From Dactylosporangium fulvum (lineage in GTDB: Bacteria > Actinomycetota > Actinomycetes > Mycobacteriales > Micromonosporaceae): a DNA stretch of 64,000 bases. Position 1 is the stretch's first letter. Every line of letters starts with the position of its first letter. The stretch lies in NCBI RefSeq assembly GCF_025137375.1, contig NZ_CP073720.1, positions 4,674,501 through 4,738,500 of the forward strand, given 5' to 3'. The translations under genes and the position numbers were made by a program. The notes under the pieces are model-generated. The model made no database searches. It was given only the letters and a program-made list of their open reading frames with translations, and was not told where the DNA came from. This document shows, one piece after another, positions 7,674 through 17,163 of the stretch.

Positions 7674-8767
7674 GCGAAACCAACCACGGGCAGAGCCTTG
7701 GCCTGCGCCTTGTTGATGCCCTGACCTGGCTCACGACGCCGCTGTCACCCGACGACTACCTCGGGTTGATCAATCCGCTCTGGTCGTCGCGGGAGTTGCG
7801 TGGTCGCGTCGAGGCGGTGCTACCGGAGACTATGGACGCCGCAAGCCTGGTAATTCGTCCCGGGCGCGGCTGGACGGGCCATCGTGCTGGTCAGTATGTC
7901 CGGGTCGGCGTCGACATCGACGGCACACGTCACTGGCGCAGTTACTCACTCTCGTCACCGCCGGAGCGGCTGGACGGGTGCGTCACGGTCACCGTCAAGG
8001 CGGCTCGGGAGGGACTCGTCTCGCCGTACCTGGTGCGCCGGCTGACGCCGGGAGCGATCGTTCATCTTGCGTCGGCTCAGGGCGGGTTCGTGTTGCCGGA
8101 GGTGCTTCCGCCACGGCTGCTGTTTGTTACGGCGGGGAGTGGGATCACGCCGGTGGCGGGGATGCTGCGCAGCCTGGCCGCACGCGGTGAGATGCCGGAC
8201 GTGGTGCTGGTGCACTCCGCGCCGACGCCCGAGGACGCCATCTTCGGCGCGGAACTACGGATGCTGGCCGCGCGGTTTTCGAGCCTGCGGCTCTACGAGC
8301 GGCATACCCGCGTCGGCGGCCGCCACGACCGTGGCCGGTTCACCATGGCGCAACTGTCCGACATCTGCCCGGACTGGTCCGAGCGGCCCGCCTGGGTGTG
8401 CGGGCCTGGCGAGATGGTTGATGACGCCGAGCGGCACTGGTGGTGCGCCGGGATCGCCGACCGGCTGCACGTCGAACGCTTCCGCCCCACGATGGTGTCC
8501 GGCGGCGGCACTCGTGGGCGGGTCCGTTTCGTTGCGAGCGGGGTGGAGATCGATGCCGATGGCGACACTCCGCTGCTCGCCGTCGGTGAGAACGCAGGCG
8601 TCCTCATGCCCAGCGGGTGCCGCATGGGGATCTGCTACAGCTGCGTGACGCGGCTGCGCTCGGGCCGGGTGCGTGACCTGCGCAGCGGTCGGGAGCACGG
8701 CGACGAGGGGGAACTCATTCAGACCTGCGTGTCGGCCGCGGTCGGCACCGTCGAAGTCGAACGGTAG
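7670..8767 (+). CDS. ferredoxin reductase with C-terminal 2Fe-2S domain (desaturase partner)
   Basis: 365-residue electron-transfer protein. Order: FAD-binding beta-barrel (GHRAGQYVRVGV, HWRSYSLSSPP), NAD(P)-binding domain (LLFVTAGSGITPVAGMLRSL, AWVCGPGEM) and a plant-type 2Fe-2S domain with PSGCRMGICYSC plus a later TCVS cysteine. The N-terminal LTTPLSPDDYLGLINPLWSS is typical of mycobacterial Rv3230c-type reductases, which feed electrons from NADPH to the acyl-CoA desaturase DesA3. The desaturase gene follows after 11 bases, matching that pairing. The GTG at 7670 overlaps a leader ORF stop; the frame is open upstream to 7478, so the start is uncertain. Confidence 0.88.
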   Translation: MSETNHGQSLGLRLVDALTWLTTPLSPDDYLGLINPLWSSRELRGRVEAVLPETMDAASLVIRPGRGWTGHRAGQYVRVGVDIDGTRHWRSYSLSSPPERLDGCVTVTVKAAREGLVSPYLVRRLTPGAIVHLASAQGGFVLPEVLPPRLLFVTAGSGITPVAGMLRSLAARGEMPDVVLVHSAPTPEDAIFGAELRMLAARFSSLRLYERHTRVGGRHDRGRFTMAQLSDICPDWSERPAWVCGPGEMVDDAERHWWCAGIADRLHVERFRPTMVSGGGTRGRVRFVASGVEIDADGDTPLLAVGENAGVLMPSGCRMGICYSCVTRLRSGRVRDLRSGREHGDEGELIQTCVSAAVGTVEVER

Positions 8768-8778
8768 GAAGCGAACAC

Positions 8779-9861
8779 ATGAGTGCCACTGCACACCTCA
8801 CCGAGGTCGACATCAAGGAGATCGGCCGCGAGCTGGACCAGATCCGTGACGAGATCATCGCAGGCCGTGGCGACGACGACGCGCGCTACATCCGCCGGAT
8901 CATCGCCGTCCAGCGCAGTCTGGAGGTCGGTGGCCGGACGCTACTGTCGATCTCCATCCTGCCGCCGGCCTGGCTGGCCGGCACCACCTGCCTGGCCATC
9001 TCCAAGATCCTTGAGAACATGGAGATCGGCCACAACGTGCTGCACGGGCAATGGGACTGGATGCGCGACCCCGCCATCCACTCCACCACCTGGGAATGGG
9101 ATTCCGCCACGCCCGCCGACATGTGGAAGCACTCCCACAACGTCGTCCACCACACCTACACCAACGTGCTGGGCAAGGACCGCGACATCGGCTACAGCGC
9201 CCTGCGGGTCAGCCCCGAGCAGCAATGGCATTCGATCTACCTCACCCAACCGATCTACAACACGATGCTGGCTGTCTTCTTCGAGTGGGGCATCGCCATC
9301 TACGACGTCGAGCTCGAACGCGCCTGGCGTGGCGAGAAGAGCTGGCGCGACGCGCTCACCCAACTGCGCGGCGTCCTGCGCAAGGCCGGCCGCCAAGTGG
9401 TCAAGGACTACATCGCATTCCCACTGCTCGCCGGGCCGTCCTTCCTGCCCGCCCTGCTCGGCAACCTCACCGCGAACATTGCCCGGAACCTGTGGTCACA
9501 CACGATCATCTTCTGCGGTCACTTCCCGGAGGGGTCCGAGATCTTCACCGAGCAGCAACTCGAAGGCGAGACGCGCGGCGAGTGGTACCTGCGCCAACTG
9601 CTCGGCTCCTCCAACATCGACGGTGGTCCGCTCTTCCACATCATGGCCGGCAACCTCAGCCACCAGATCGAACACCATCTGTTCCCCGACCTGCCCAGCA
9701 ACCGGTACGCCGAGATCGCTCCACGAGTCCGTGACCTCTGCGAACGATATGGGCTGCGATACAACACCGGCTCCCTCATCCACCAGACCGCGAGCGTCTG
9801 GAGGCGCATCCTCCGCCTCGCACTCCCTGGGCCCGAGTCCCGGCCCGCCGACTCCGCGTAG
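8779..9861 (+). CDS. membrane fatty acid desaturase, DesA3-like
   Basis: 360-residue di-iron desaturase of the acyl-CoA front/delta-9 type. The three histidine boxes are complete: HNVLH (85-89), HSHNVVHH (118-125) and HQIEHH (295-300, in SHQIEHHLFPDLPSNRY). Hydrophobic segments around residues 57-80 and 213-235 would place it in the membrane. It introduces a double bond into acyl chains using O2 and electrons delivered by the reductase encoded just upstream, with which it shares an operon. ATG start with an upstream GAAGCGAA rather than a strong ribosome site. Confidence 0.92.
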   Translation: MSATAHLTEVDIKEIGRELDQIRDEIIAGRGDDDARYIRRIIAVQRSLEVGGRTLLSISILPPAWLAGTTCLAISKILENMEIGHNVLHGQWDWMRDPAIHSTTWEWDSATPADMWKHSHNVVHHTYTNVLGKDRDIGYSALRVSPEQQWHSIYLTQPIYNTMLAVFFEWGIAIYDVELERAWRGEKSWRDALTQLRGVLRKAGRQVVKDYIAFPLLAGPSFLPALLGNLTANIARNLWSHTIIFCGHFPEGSEIFTEQQLEGETRGEWYLRQLLGSSNIDGGPLFHIMAGNLSHQIEHHLFPDLPSNRYAEIAPRVRDLCERYGLRYNTGSLIHQTASVWRRILRLALPGPESRPADSA

Positions 9862-10069
9862 GAGACGAACTCGGGGCCAGGCCCCGCCCGGATCCGCTGT
9901 GGCCCAGGCGGCGAATCGGCCGCCCGCGGTCGCGGAACGCGGACGGCCCACGTGTCACTTCAGCCGTGTAGCTTTGCAATAGCGGTCTCCCGTGCAGTGG
10001 GAGTTCGGTCGGCTTGCGTCAGCGCCGGTGAAATCCCCGTGATGTCGCCCGAAGGACGGAGCATCGGCC

Positions 10070-10597
10070 ATGGAGTTCGACGTCATCATCGAGATCCCCA
10101 AGGGAACGCGCAACAAGTACGAGATGGATCACCAGACCGGTCGGATCCGGCTGGACCGCACCCTCTTCACCGCGACCCAGTACCCAGCCGACTACGGCTT
10201 CATCGAACACACGCTCGGCGAGGACACCGACCCGCTCGACGCACTGGTCATGGTGCAGGAACCGACCTTTCCCGGCTGCCTCATCCGTTGCCGGGCCATT
10301 GGCATGTTCCGCATGCACGACGAGAAGGGACCCGACCCGAAGGTGCTGTGCGTGCCCACGGCTGACCCTCGCCTCGGGCACCTGGGCGACATCACGGATC
10401 TGGAACACTTCTACAAGCTGGAGATCGAACACTTCTTCCAGATCTACAAGGACCTTGAGCCGGGCAAGAGCATCGACGTCGGCCGCCGGACCTGGGCCGA
10501 CCGGGCCGAAGCCGAGGCGGAGATCAAACGCTCACAGGAACGCGCCCGCGCATCGCTGCCGGTCGGTTCGGCGACCGGGCGTGTTGCAGGGTGCTGA
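10070..10597 (+). CDS. ppa: inorganic pyrophosphatase (family I)
   Basis: 175 residues, the usual length for the soluble hexameric enzyme that hydrolyses PPi to two phosphates and drives biosynthesis. Family signatures are present: IEIPKGTRNKYE, the YPADYGFIEHTL strand, and the metal-binding DTDPLDALVMV motif. Mg2+-binding acids and the KDLEPGK loop are conserved. The start follows a 200-bp leader. Its last 74 bases overlap the end of the convergent barrel-protein gene, an unusually large overlap that adds the tail LPVGSATGRVAGC. Confidence 0.95.
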   Translation: MEFDVIIEIPKGTRNKYEMDHQTGRIRLDRTLFTATQYPADYGFIEHTLGEDTDPLDALVMVQEPTFPGCLIRCRAIGMFRMHDEKGPDPKVLCVPTADPRLGHLGDITDLEHFYKLEIEHFFQIYKDLEPGKSIDVGRRTWADRAEAEAEIKRSQERARASLPVGSATGRVAGC

Positions 10598-11588
10598 TGA
10601 AGGCCAGGGTGGATTCGGCGCCCTGGTTGAGGTTGGGTCCGTGTGGGGTCAGGCCGTCGTATCCGCCGCCGGTGGTGGGATCCCACATCGCGGTACCTCC
10701 GTCGTTCTCTCCCAAGAACCAGGCGACGGCCTGACGCACGTTGGTGTCCCAGTCGGGTTGGCCGGTGACGGAGGCAGCGGTCGCGCAAGCGTCGGCGAAG
10801 GCGGCGACCTCGATCGGCTGCTGGTCGTGCCGGGCGCGCGGCGCTGCGGGCTGCCAGCCGCCAACGGCAATGACCGAGAGCCGGCCTTCGGTGAGCTGGA
10901 TGTCCCGCAGCCAGGTCAGCATCCGTAGGCCGGCCACGAGTCTTCGCTCGTCGCCGCGGAGGGAGCCGGCCGCGACGACAACCTCCGCAAGCGCCGCATT
11001 GGCGTAGGTGAGACGCGGCTGTGGCCAGGGCCAGTCCGGGCTGTCACCGGGCATGCCGACGGCGTCGGCGGCATCGGACAGCAGTGCGCCGGCGACGGTG
11101 TTGTCCGGGTCGCCACGCAGGACCTCGGCTGCGCCGAGGCCCGCGAACGTCATGGCGCGCAGTGCGGTGGACCGGCGGCTCGCGGCGACGGTGAACGCCG
11201 TCAACGCCTCGACGCGGATCCAGGGTGCCGGGCTGCGGGCCGCTGCGGTGCCCAGGCCCCACAGCGCGCGCCCCCACCAGTCGCCGAGCCCGGGCTCGTC
11301 GGTCCAGCGCCGGTCGTGGGAGAGCCGGTTGTGGAAGGCACCGCTGCCGTCCTGTGCGTGGGTGAGAAACGCCAGGTAACACTCCGCGAGCCGCAGCACG
11401 GTGTCGGAGGGGTCGGCTTCCCGGCTGGTGACGACGAGTCCGCGGGCCACGTCGTCGGTGCAGTAGCCGTGCTGGCGGCGAGGGATGGCGTGCCGTGCGT
11501 GCTCGAACAGCCCGGTGTCGTCGGTCAACCGGGCCAGATGTGCGAAGCTGGGGGCGGGCACGGCCTTGCTGGCTATCGGCACGGTCAC
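10524..11588 (-). CDS. alpha/alpha six-hairpin barrel protein, glycosyltransferase partner
   Basis: About 354 residues rich in W/H-containing helical repeats (HARHAIPRRQHGYCTDDVAR, GLGDWWGRALWGLG, LTYANAALAEVV, GLTPHGPNLNQGAESTLAFI). The pattern matches six-hairpin glycosidase-like proteins that occur next to GT4 glycosyltransferases in actinomycetes and are often misnamed glycosyltransferases themselves. The GTG start at 11588 overlaps the upstream gene's stop (GTGA), so the two are translationally coupled. Substrate unknown; a hydrolase or phosphorylase role on a small mannoside-like sugar is only a guess. Confidence 0.7.
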   Translation of the reverse strand: MTVPIASKAVPAPSFAHLARLTDDTGLFEHARHAIPRRQHGYCTDDVARGLVVTSREADPSDTVLRLAECYLAFLTHAQDGSGAFHNRLSHDRRWTDEPGLGDWWGRALWGLGTAAARSPAPWIRVEALTAFTVAASRRSTALRAMTFAGLGAAEVLRGDPDNTVAGALLSDAADAVGMPGDSPDWPWPQPRLTYANAALAEVVVAAGSLRGDERRLVAGLRMLTWLRDIQLTEGRLSVIAVGGWQPAAPRARHDQQPIEVAAFADACATAASVTGQPDWDTNVRQAVAWFLGENDGGTAMWDPTTGGGYDGLTPHGPNLNQGAESTLAFISTLQHARSPNRPAAMRGRVPVSV

Positions 11589-12745
11589 GCCCGCGCCGCC
11601 GTGGCGGCGACCGGACTGCCGGCGCTCCGGAGCCGTTCGGCGAGCGTTTCGTAGCGGGCCGCGACCGCGGGCCACAGCAGCGTCGGCGGCCGAGCGTGGC
11701 CGCTGAGAGCGAGGCCGCCCGGATCGGTGAGAACCCGTCGGATGCCGGCCGCCAGCGCCGCCGGATCGCGGTGGGGCACGAGCAGCCCGGGGCCGTTGGT
11801 GAGCAGTTCGACGGCGTGCGGGAAGGGCGTCGCGACGACGGGAACGCCGGCGGCCACCGCCTCGGTGAGGACGCCGGAGGTGACCTGTTCGGAGGAGTCG
11901 TACGGCAACACGACGACGTCGGCGGAGCGGATAAGGCGACCCAGAGCGGCCTCGTCGTGGTACACCGGCAGGTAGTCCACGACCTCGGAGATTCCCAGTA
12001 GCGTCCCGAGCCGCTGCAGACGGGTCCGGTAAGCCTCACCGTGCCGCTCGCGGACTTTCGGATGGGTCCGGCCGGCGACGGTGTAGGTCACAGCCGGCCG
12101 GAGATCCCGCAGACGGGCCACCGCCCGCAGCGCCCACTCGATGCCTTTGCCCGGACCGAGCAACCCCCAGGTGAGCAGGTGCGGGCGCGGGCGCGGGCGC
12201 GGCTCGGCGAGCGTGCCAGCATGGTCGGCGGCGCCGTGCGGGATGACACTTACCTTGGCGGCGTCCACCGCGTATCCGACAAGGAGCCGGTCACGAGCGG
12301 TGCCGGTCATGGTCACCACCGCACCGGCCGCGGCCACAAGCTGTTCCAGCACACGCTTCTGCCCGGCCGAGGGATGGGCAAGAACGGTATGAAGGACCAC
12401 GATGCTGGGTGCTCGCAGCCGACGCAGCAGCGGCACGACATCGCCGCCGTCAGGCCCCGGATAGATGCCGTACTCGTGTTGCACGATCACGGTGTCGAAG
12501 CGGTCGAGGGCCGCGGCCGCGGCCTGCCAGCCGGCGATACCCGGCGTCGACCACGTGTGGACGACGGGCGGAACGGATGCTCCGGGACGCATGCCCTGGC
12601 CGGCGTCGTCACCGCCCACATCGACCCTCACGACGCCACCCGGCGAGTCGTCCGAGGTCAGGTGAGCGGCCAAAGCGGAGTTGAACGTGGCCAGTCCGCA
12701 CTGCGTCGGTGGATGGGTGCTCAAGAAACCATAGCTGCCGGCCAT
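11585..12745 (-). CDS. GT4-type glycosyltransferase
   Basis: 386-residue GT-B fold enzyme. The N-terminus (YGFLSTHPPTQCGLATFNSA) and the donor-binding half (LTWGLLGPGKGIEWALRAV, VVDYLPVYHDEAALGRLIRS, ADVVVLPYDSSEQVTSGVLTEA) are typical; the GT4 E-x7-E position reads around SGVLTEAVAAGVPVVAT. It likely transfers a sugar from a nucleotide donor to an unknown acceptor in the cytoplasm. It is the first gene of a two-gene operon with the barrel protein. A GC-rich (GCGGGC)n-like run near 12180 encodes the PRPRPRP linker between domains. Confidence 0.85.
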   Translation of the reverse strand: MAGSYGFLSTHPPTQCGLATFNSALAAHLTSDDSPGGVVRVDVGGDDAGQGMRPGASVPPVVHTWSTPGIAGWQAAAAALDRFDTVIVQHEYGIYPGPDGGDVVPLLRRLRAPSIVVLHTVLAHPSAGQKRVLEQLVAAAGAVVTMTGTARDRLLVGYAVDAAKVSVIPHGAADHAGTLAEPRPRPRPHLLTWGLLGPGKGIEWALRAVARLRDLRPAVTYTVAGRTHPKVRERHGEAYRTRLQRLGTLLGISEVVDYLPVYHDEAALGRLIRSADVVVLPYDSSEQVTSGVLTEAVAAGVPVVATPFPHAVELLTNGPGLLVPHRDPAALAAGIRRVLTDPGGLALSGHARPPTLLWPAVAARYETLAERLRSAGSPVAATAARA

Positions 12746-13080
12746 CTACTGAACCTTCCGGGTCATTGGCCGCCTTCGCTCGGGAGCACTGGCGACCCCA
12801 CGCGATGAAGGGCGCCCACCGGCTAGCGTGTGTAGCGGGGCGAACGAATCCACAGGCGGCCACCGCTGAGGCGGGACTTAGGGCCGACCAGGATATGACG
12901 CCGGATCTCGGAGATTCATCGGCGTCGCCAACACTAGCACGTCACGGCCGCTGGCAGCTCCTACAGATCAGAGGGCTCGCTGCTCGAGCCTTTTCGGGCG
13001 TGTAGCGCAAGCACTGCGGTCATCCGCTACCGGAATGGCGCGGTCGCACCGCGGCCGGGTGCGCGTCCTGCGCGCCGGAC
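12746..13080. other. intergenic region upstream of the glycosyltransferase operon
   Basis: About 335 bases between the glycosyltransferase start and the antiporter stop, both minus-strand genes. No gene is supported. It probably holds the promoter of the glycosyltransferase operon; a GGGACTTAGGGCC sequence at 12873-12885 resembles actinobacterial DosR/DevR boxes. Confidence 0.45.
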
Positions 13081-14778
13081 TCAGCGCGATGGCCTCGTGG
13101 GCAGCAGCCCTTCCTCGTGATCGAGTTCCCGTTCAAGCACGCGGAGGCCCTCATCCGGCAGTCTGCCGGCGTCACGCCACTGCACCAGTTCCTCCCGTTG
13201 GGCATCGATGACCTCCCGGCGGACGTACAACGCGGCTTCGTGTCGCGGCGACACCGGCACGTGGACCAGGTCGGTGCTGCTCAGCTGATCTCGTCGATCC
13301 TGATAATGAGTCAACTGGCCGCGGAGTTGTCCGCGCATCGTCTCGATCGCGTGGGTCTCGACGTCGTCGTGCGGTTGAGCCGCCAACTCGTCGAGCCTGG
13401 CCATGGCAGCCTCGACAGCGGCTGAGCGTGCCTCGTTGCGTAGCCGCGCCTGGTCGACCTCGTCGGCGCGCAGGCCGAGCGCCCGGACAAGCGGTGCGAA
13501 GGTGAGACCTTGACCCACCAGCGTGATCAGTACGACGACAAACGTGCAGAACAGCAGCAGATCGCGGTTCGGGAACGGAGCGCCGTTGGCGGTGACCAAC
13601 GGCAGGGTGGAGATCGCCGCGAGGCTGATCACGCCTCGGGTGCCGGACCAACTGAGGGCTACGATGTCGCGGCCCGTGAGCCGCTGGGATACGCGATCGT
13701 GTGACGGTGCCACCCGCGTCTTGTCAGCCCCAGCGCGGTCGTCGTCGAAAGTCTGGCCACCCAGCCATGTGTGCAGCGATCGGGGCAGCGACTGGGTCAG
13801 CACCAGCCACACCGGGCGCAGCAGCAATACCACACCGACGGTGATCGTAACCGCGATGACAATCGTGGCCGGGTCGTACCGCGCGAGTCCACGCACGATC
13901 TCGGGCAACTGCTGCCCGATCAGCAGGAACACGAAGCCTTCGAGCAGGAATTCGACCAGCCGCCAGACCGCGCTCGTCTGCAGTCGGCTCGCGCCCGAGG
14001 CCGACCGTGGCCGGTGGTGCCCGACAATCAGCCCCGCGACGACCACCGCGAGCACACCCGAGACATGAACTTTTTCGCCGAGCAGGTAGGCCCCGAACGG
14101 GGTGGCCAGGGAGACGGCGTTCGCCATCAACGGGTCGCCGCCCAGAGGTCGCGTCAACAGCCGGACACCATAGGCGACCAGCGCTCCGGCCGCGACGCCA
14201 CCAGCCGCGGCGATCAAGAACTGACCGAGCGCGGACGGCGCCGAGAAACCGCCACCGGTGGCTGAGGCGACGGCCACGCTGAGGATCGTGAGCGCCGTAG
14301 CGTCGTTGAGCAACCCTTCGCCCTGGATGAGCGTGAGAACTCTGGGTGGTAGGCCGACCTTGCGCCCGACTGCGAGCGCGGCCACCGGATCGGGCGGTGC
14401 GACCGCTGCTCCGATCGCGATACCGGTGGCCAGGGTCGCTCCCGCGACGAACCATTGGAAGCCGATGCCGATCATCACCGCATTGAGGAAGACCAACAGC
14501 ACCGACAGGCTCACCACGGTACGGAGGTTGCGGCGGATCGCGAGCAGCGACGAGTCCAGGGCGGCGCTGTACAGCAGCGGTGGCAGGACGAACGCCAAAA
14601 TGATGTCGGGGGGAAGGACGACATCGGGTCCCGGCAACAGGGCGTAACAGATGCCGATGATCGACAGAAGCGCCGCAGCCGGCAAGCCGGTCCGGTTTGC
14701 GACCCACCGCACCAATACGACCACAGCGACGGCGGCAAGCACGAAAAACAACATCGACTCGACGCTCATTGCGTCCAT
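13081..14778 (-). CDS. Na+/H+ antiporter, CPA1 (NhaP-like) family
   Basis: 565-residue membrane protein with about 12 hydrophobic segments in residues 1-420 and a hydrophilic helical C-terminal tail (about 430-565). Ion-pathway motifs are recognisable: AAVAPPDPVAALAVG (usually ATDPV; here PPDPV keeps the Asp), GEGLLNDATALT (usually GESLLNDG) and SWSGTRGVISLA. It should exchange external protons for cytoplasmic Na+ or K+, supporting pH and salt tolerance. The start may be the ATG at 14778 or the one three codons later. Single-gene unit. Confidence 0.9.
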   Translation of the reverse strand: MDAMSVESMLFFVLAAVAVVVLVRWVANRTGLPAAALLSIIGICYALLPGPDVVLPPDIILAFVLPPLLYSAALDSSLLAIRRNLRTVVSLSVLLVFLNAVMIGIGFQWFVAGATLATGIAIGAAVAPPDPVAALAVGRKVGLPPRVLTLIQGEGLLNDATALTILSVAVASATGGGFSAPSALGQFLIAAAGGVAAGALVAYGVRLLTRPLGGDPLMANAVSLATPFGAYLLGEKVHVSGVLAVVVAGLIVGHHRPRSASGASRLQTSAVWRLVEFLLEGFVFLLIGQQLPEIVRGLARYDPATIVIAVTITVGVVLLLRPVWLVLTQSLPRSLHTWLGGQTFDDDRAGADKTRVAPSHDRVSQRLTGRDIVALSWSGTRGVISLAAISTLPLVTANGAPFPNRDLLLFCTFVVVLITLVGQGLTFAPLVRALGLRADEVDQARLRNEARSAAVEAAMARLDELAAQPHDDVETHAIETMRGQLRGQLTHYQDRRDQLSSTDLVHVPVSPRHEAALYVRREVIDAQREELVQWRDAGRLPDEGLRVLERELDHEEGLLPTRPSR

Positions 14779-15423
14779 TCTCCCGGACCTGACCTACGAG
14801 GAGATGAGATGAGCGGCCCTACGCGGTGACCGCCGAGGCGTCGCGACACACCCGCTGACGGCACGGTCTGGAATCCGAAGAGGCACCATCGATGCCTACA
14901 CGGTTCAGAACGAACCAGTACGCGTCTCACTGTACGGGGCCAGGCGCGTCCCGATGACGTGTGTGAAGTTCAGCATGGCGTCACAAACTTCTGTGTCTCG
15001 CCTTTGGGTTTCTGTGCCTTGGCGCGCCGCACCCGAGGTCCAAACCGCGTCAGCGTTGTGTGACCGCGTAGACATCCTCACCCTACGCCCGAATCGCACC
15101 GGGTCCAGGATGATGCGAGCCCCTCTCTCCTCCCCGCGCGATGCGCGATCTCGCATACCGCGAGGCGGCACCGTCTCGACGGTCTCGGTGGCGGCGATGT
15201 TGTACCGCCGCCTCTACGACGGTGAACGCGATGCCGCGCTCGGCAAGATGCCGGGCGCGGTGGCTCAAGAATCAACCTGGACAGGGAACACAGGTCGGCG
15301 GGTCAGGTGTCGAACAGATATGCTTCGTCGGTGCCCCGGCATCTGCGGCACTGTAGGCCAGCACCGAGACGGCGCGGCGCTGCGGGGAGCTACAGATGAT
15401 GCCGATTCGGCTCGGAGACGCTG
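14779..15423. other. intergenic stretch without recognisable gene
   Basis: About 645 bases between the antiporter start and a small minus-strand gene. Several short frames overlap on both strands, none with a ribosome site plus a known domain. The part next to 14779 must carry the antiporter promoter. Nothing else is seen. Confidence 0.4.
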
Positions 15424-15648
15424 TTATTCGTGAGGTCCGTTTGGGTCTCGACCGGGTACCAGCGTCAGTCGGACGCCGTCTCGCAGTTCCTCGACGCGGA
15501 AACGTTCCGCTTGGCCGCTGTCGGGCAGCATAGCGTCGTAGAGCTCAGCGTTGCTGATCTCGATCGTGCCGCCCGCCCTGCCGATCAGGACGCTGAGAAT
15601 GGCGCGTAGATTGACGTCGCTGAGGTACTGCACGTGGGCCGCCTCCAC
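15424..15648 (-). CDS. small conserved-looking hypothetical protein
   Basis: 74-residue acidic protein with VQYLSDVNLRAILSVLIGRA, a GGTIEISNAELYDAM segment and a C-terminal strand RDGVRLTLVPG. It has no signal peptide or membrane helix. It resembles small actinobacterial proteins of unknown function found near stress genes (impression only). GTG start; there is no strong ribosome site, and an in-frame GTG five codons later is an alternative. Confidence 0.55.
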   Translation of the reverse strand: MEAAHVQYLSDVNLRAILSVLIGRAGGTIEISNAELYDAMLPDSGQAERFRVEELRDGVRLTLVPGRDPNGPHE

Positions 15649-15936
15649 CCGTGAGACGACGTTCCTGGCACCGAGTGGTGCGCAGTGTGCCGTCCGGTCA
15701 TCGATACTACCCGTTCAGGGCACCAGCGCCCCGCCAAGCGTTGACGGTGTTCGCCGTGGTCCTGCGGCAAGGCTCGTACCCACCCTGGCGGCGCTGTGGC
15801 TGTGATGCGTCGTCCCGGCGAACTCCGGGACGACGGCACGTAGGCGGTCTGTCGAATCTACCGGGCGGTCCTCACCGCCGTACTCACCCGCGGAAGGCCC
15901 GGCAGCGGTGGGGCCTCCCGCGGCGCGCGGCGTGTG

Positions 15937-16920
15937 TCAGGCGGCAACGGCGACCTGAACTTCAGGGGCGTTGAGGATCGAGGACCGGTCCTTGTGGCCG
16001 CGCTCGTGGTCCAGCACCGCGCGGATCTGGTCCTCGTCAACCTCCCGCAGCCGGGCACGGATCTCGCCCACGTTCATCTGGTCGTACCCCGGCCACGGCT
16101 CCGCGCTGTGCAGCTCCTGGATGGCTTCCAGGATCGGCATCCGGTTGTGCGTCGCCCACTCGTAGGCCTCGACGGTGGCCAGGTCCGACTGGGACAGCCG
16201 CGTCAGCCGGTCACGGATCTGCTTCACCGACAGATTGTCGTAGTCCGGGATGACGGACCGGGCTTCCTGCCTGACGGCCTCGCGCCGGGCGGACTGCAGT
16301 ACGTCAGCGGCCCCGTCCCGCAACCGATGCATGCTCTCCCGCAACTGCGGCAGTCCCAGCATCTGCACCACGCCGATAGTTCCGATCTGGTACACCGGCT
16401 CGCCCTCGACCTCCTCGAGGATCACCGCCTCCGCGAGCCGGTCCAAGGACGCGTAGCACTCCGACAGCATCTCTTCGCTCTCCGCCTGTAGGTCGACAGC
16501 GAGCTTCGCGGTGCGCTCATCCCTGCCGGTGTGGGTGATCTGAGCCAGCGCCCGATAGTTGGCGTCCAGTACGGCCGTGGCCGCACACAGGTCACGGGCG
16601 TTCTTCAACACCCGCTCCTCACCACCCGGGCCCCGCAGCAGCTGCGCCGGTACCGTTGCCAACGCCACGGCCTGCCCGCCCGTCACCCGGACGATGTCCA
16701 TGCCCAGATGCCGGATGCCGCGGCGGGCTCCCAGCTCACCCAGCCGGTCCGACACCCGGGACACCCGCTCACGGGACCGTTGCCGCTGCGACTCCAGCCG
16801 CCGTCGATAATCCCCCTCCGGGGTGACGGCGATGTTGACGGCGAGCATGGTGGTCAAGGCGTACTCCGCCGCGCGTGCGTCTTGCAGATACTGAACGACC
16901 TTCTCTCGGACAGTCGCCAT
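15937..16920 (-). CDS. DUF892-like ferritin-fold stress protein with tandem C-terminal motif
   Basis: 327 residues. The N-terminal half (about 1-165) is a helical bundle of the DUF892/YciE-type ferritin-like kind (REKVVQYLQDARAAEYALTT). The C-terminus carries two copies of a small helical motif: YDNLSVKQIRDRLTRLSQ...VEAYEWATHNRMPILEAI and YDQMNVGEIRARLREVDE...VLDHERGHKDRSSIL. Proteins of this type are linked to general stress responses in soil bacteria; no metal ligands are certain. The start at 16920 is fixed by CAAGGAG just upstream. Neighbours (antiporter, CBS and SRPBCC genes) also suggest a stress cluster. Confidence 0.75.
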   Translation of the reverse strand: MATVREKVVQYLQDARAAEYALTTMLAVNIAVTPEGDYRRRLESQRQRSRERVSRVSDRLGELGARRGIRHLGMDIVRVTGGQAVALATVPAQLLRGPGGEERVLKNARDLCAATAVLDANYRALAQITHTGRDERTAKLAVDLQAESEEMLSECYASLDRLAEAVILEEVEGEPVYQIGTIGVVQMLGLPQLRESMHRLRDGAADVLQSARREAVRQEARSVIPDYDNLSVKQIRDRLTRLSQSDLATVEAYEWATHNRMPILEAIQELHSAEPWPGYDQMNVGEIRARLREVDEDQIRAVLDHERGHKDRSSILNAPEVQVAVAA

Positions 16921-17163
16921 GTCGTTACTCCTTGGAAATCGGCGAAATCGTGGTGAGATCGGTTCCGGATCGGCTGTTCCTGCAGACAGCCGGTTCCCCG
17001 GAGACGCCCGGCAAACCGGCCGGCCCCCACATCGGCACACGGCACGACCGTCATCACCCGAAATCCGGCCACGAACTGACCCGTCCGGGGCGTGTGAGGC
17101 AGCGTAGGCGCCGGCGCAGCATCGAGACCCATTTGGGCACAGCAGCAGCCGCTACCGCCGGGG

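Noticed and set aside
9962..10069. Possible riboswitch in the ppa leader (GGTGAAATCC and GTGATGTCGCC elements, small CTCCC/GGGAG hairpin)
   Set aside because: I could not fit it to the cobalamin, FMN or fluoride consensus; only isolated boxes match.
12177..12196. GCGGGC-type short tandem repeat
   Set aside because: It lies in the glycosyltransferase coding frame and simply encodes an Arg-Pro linker between domains.
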